Assembly (NCBI GenBank): GCA_947624945.1
Contig: CANQMJ010000145.1
Span: 1-5,732, forward strand
Origin: an uncultured Clostridia bacterium
GTDB lineage: Bacteria > Bacillota > Clostridia > Oscillospirales > CAG-272
Length of the DNA: 5,732 bases
Direction: 5' to 3'
Each line of letters begins with the position of its first letter. The stretch's first letter is position 1. Below, in pieces: positions 4,751 to 5,732 of this stretch. The position numbers were made by a program, and so were the translations under genes. Below the pieces are notes generated by a model, which was not told the origin of the DNA, made no database searches, and saw only the letters and a program-made list of their open reading frames with translations.

Positions 4751-5732
4751 TTACCCCTTCGCGGGTTCGCCGGCGATGAAACGCTTGATGTTTGCAACGC
4801 CCGCATACTTTTCGACTTCGCTGCCGCGGACGGTGACGAGCGTCGGCGCCTGACGGATGCCGAAGTCCGTCGTCAGCTCGCGGTTCTCTTCCGCGAGGAA
4901 TTTTTCATACGCAATACCGGCGCGGTCAAGAAGCGACACCGCTATCTTGCAGTTCGGGCACGTCGCCGTCGTGAACAGATAAATATCTGCATTGTCGGCA
5001 TCGTGCAGATTCAGCTTGACCTGCTCATCGACAGCGACCGGCGTCGACGCTGCCTGCGGCACGGATTGCTCGACAAAACCCGTCACGTCGTATTCGAGCC
5101 TGTCGCGGAACTCCTGCGCCTTGCCCTCGTTCCAGTTGCGGACGGGACGGTAATATCCCGTGATACGGCTGTATACCTCCGTCTCGGCTCCGCACTCGGG
5201 GCACTCGAAATGCTCGCCCGAAATGTAGCCGTGCTCGGGACAAATAGAATACGTCGGCGACATCGTGTAATACGGCAGCTTGTAATTTTCCGCTATCTTG
5301 CGCACGAGCGCCGCCGTCGACTTCCAGTCGGGGAGACGTTCGCCGAGGAACGCGTGGAACACGGTCCCCGACGTGTACAGCGTCTGAAGCTCGTCCTGAA
5401 TGTCGAGCGCGGAGAATATGTCGTCCGTGAAGCCGACGGGCAAGTGCGAGCTGTTCGTGTAATACGGCGTCCCGCAGCGCTCGTTGGCGGTGATTATGTC
5501 TGGGTACTGCTCCTTATCGTGCTTTGCGAGCCTGTACGCGGTCGCCTCGGCGGGCGTCGCTTCGAGATTAAAGAGGTCGCCGTACTTTTCCTGATAATCG
5601 GACAGACGTTCGCGCATGTGATTGAGCACGTCCTTTGTGAACTGCTGCGCGCGCGGATCCGTCATGTCGCATCTGAGCCAGTTTGCGTTGAGGCATGCCT
5701 CGTTCATGCCGACAAGCCCTATCGTCGAGAAA
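4751..5732 (-). CDS. nrdD: Anaerobic ribonucleotide reductase NrdD fused to glutaredoxin-like domain (N-terminus missing)
   Basis: The reading frame is open to the window edge (FSTIGLVGMNEA at the edge), so only the last 326 residues are visible; the ATG at 5707 is internal. Class III NrdD reduces ribonucleotides to deoxyribonucleotides without oxygen, using a glycyl radical made by the activase NrdG, which is not visible. Counting from M at 5707, the family signs are CGTPYYTNSSHLPVG (78-92), a zinc knuckle-like CPEHGY...CPEC (C156, H159, C169, C172), and the radical loop SRITGYYRPVRNWNEGK with G184 the expected radical site. After a linker rich in Ala/Ser/Pro (about 211-238), a thioredoxin-fold domain follows: IYLFTTATCPNC (C250, C253) and QAPTLV with the cis-proline at P288. 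This resembles NrdH/glutaredoxin. The GYYRPV-type radical loop suggests a thioredoxin/NrdH-using rather than formate-using NrdD. trxB lies 226 nt downstream. Confidence 0.93.
   Translation of the reverse strand, partial: FSTIGLVGMNEACLNANWLRCDMTDPRAQQFTKDVLNHMRERLSDYQEKYGDLFNLEATPAEATAYRLAKHDKEQYPDIITANERCGTPYYTNSSHLPVGFTDDIFSALDIQDELQTLYTSGTVFHAFLGERLPDWKSTAALVRKIAENYKLPYYTMSPTYSICPEHGYISGEHFECPECGAETEVYSRITGYYRPVRNWNEGKAQEFRDRLEYDVTGFVEQSVPQAASTPVAVDEQVKLNLHDADNADIYLFTTATCPNCKIAVSLLDRAGIAYEKFLAEENRELTTDFGIRQAPTLVTVRGSEVEKYAGVANIKRFIAGEPAKG

Noticed and set aside
5705..5707. Start codon of nrdD at 5707
   Set aside because: The frame stays open upstream to the window edge with family-like residues (FSTIGLVG), and a protein starting here would lack most of the NrdD barrel.

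Overview
The window looks like a chromosomal piece of an anaerobic member of the Bacillota, probably an uncultured Clostridia lineage. The grounds are strong AGGAGG-type ribosome binding sites, near-consensus SigA promoters, an oxygen-sensitive class III ribonucleotide reductase, a biotin-type sodium-pump decarboxylase subunit, and dispersed intergenic repeats of a kind I associate with clostridial genomes. The taxon is inferred from style, not from a marker gene. All protein genes are on the minus strand.

Positions 1-390 hold two convergent serine tRNA genes: the 3' end of one on the plus strand, and a complete tRNA-Ser(CGA) on the minus strand with its own TTGACA/GATAAT promoter. Between them lie three strong hairpins: a terminator for the plus-strand tRNA, an unexplained perfect 21-bp inverted repeat, and a bidirectional terminator fused to the end of the minus-strand tRNA.

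Positions 458-1998 hold one transcription unit. A perfect consensus promoter, whose -35 box overlaps the stop codon of cca, starts a leader of about 190 nt. The leader carries a yybP-ykoY (manganese) riboswitch and an overlapping intrinsic terminator. Downstream are the beta subunit of a Na+-translocating decarboxylase (oadB/gcdB type) and a 49-residue membrane protein that resembles a minimal gamma subunit. No carboxyltransferase or biotin carrier gene is visible. A Mn2+-responsive ON switch in front of this pair is the most interesting observation here.

Positions 1995-3185 encode a CCA-adding tRNA nucleotidyltransferase with an intact catalytic head and an HD-like region that seems to have lost its metal ligands. 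Positions 3186-3603 and 4525-4750 are gene-free, AT-rich and full of repeats. An inverted repeat of about 105 bp, whose outer 30 bp are perfect, flanks the thioredoxin reductase gene, and a related core occurs a third time just upstream of cca.

Positions 3604-4524 encode a thioredoxin reductase-like flavoprotein with a CAVC active site but without the usual HRRxxxR NADPH-phosphate motif. Positions 4751-5732 encode the C-terminal part of an anaerobic ribonucleotide reductase (NrdD) that ends in a fused glutaredoxin/NrdH-like domain with a CPNC active site. The two genes suggest a local electron chain: reductase flavin, to the fused CPNC domain, to the NrdD active site.
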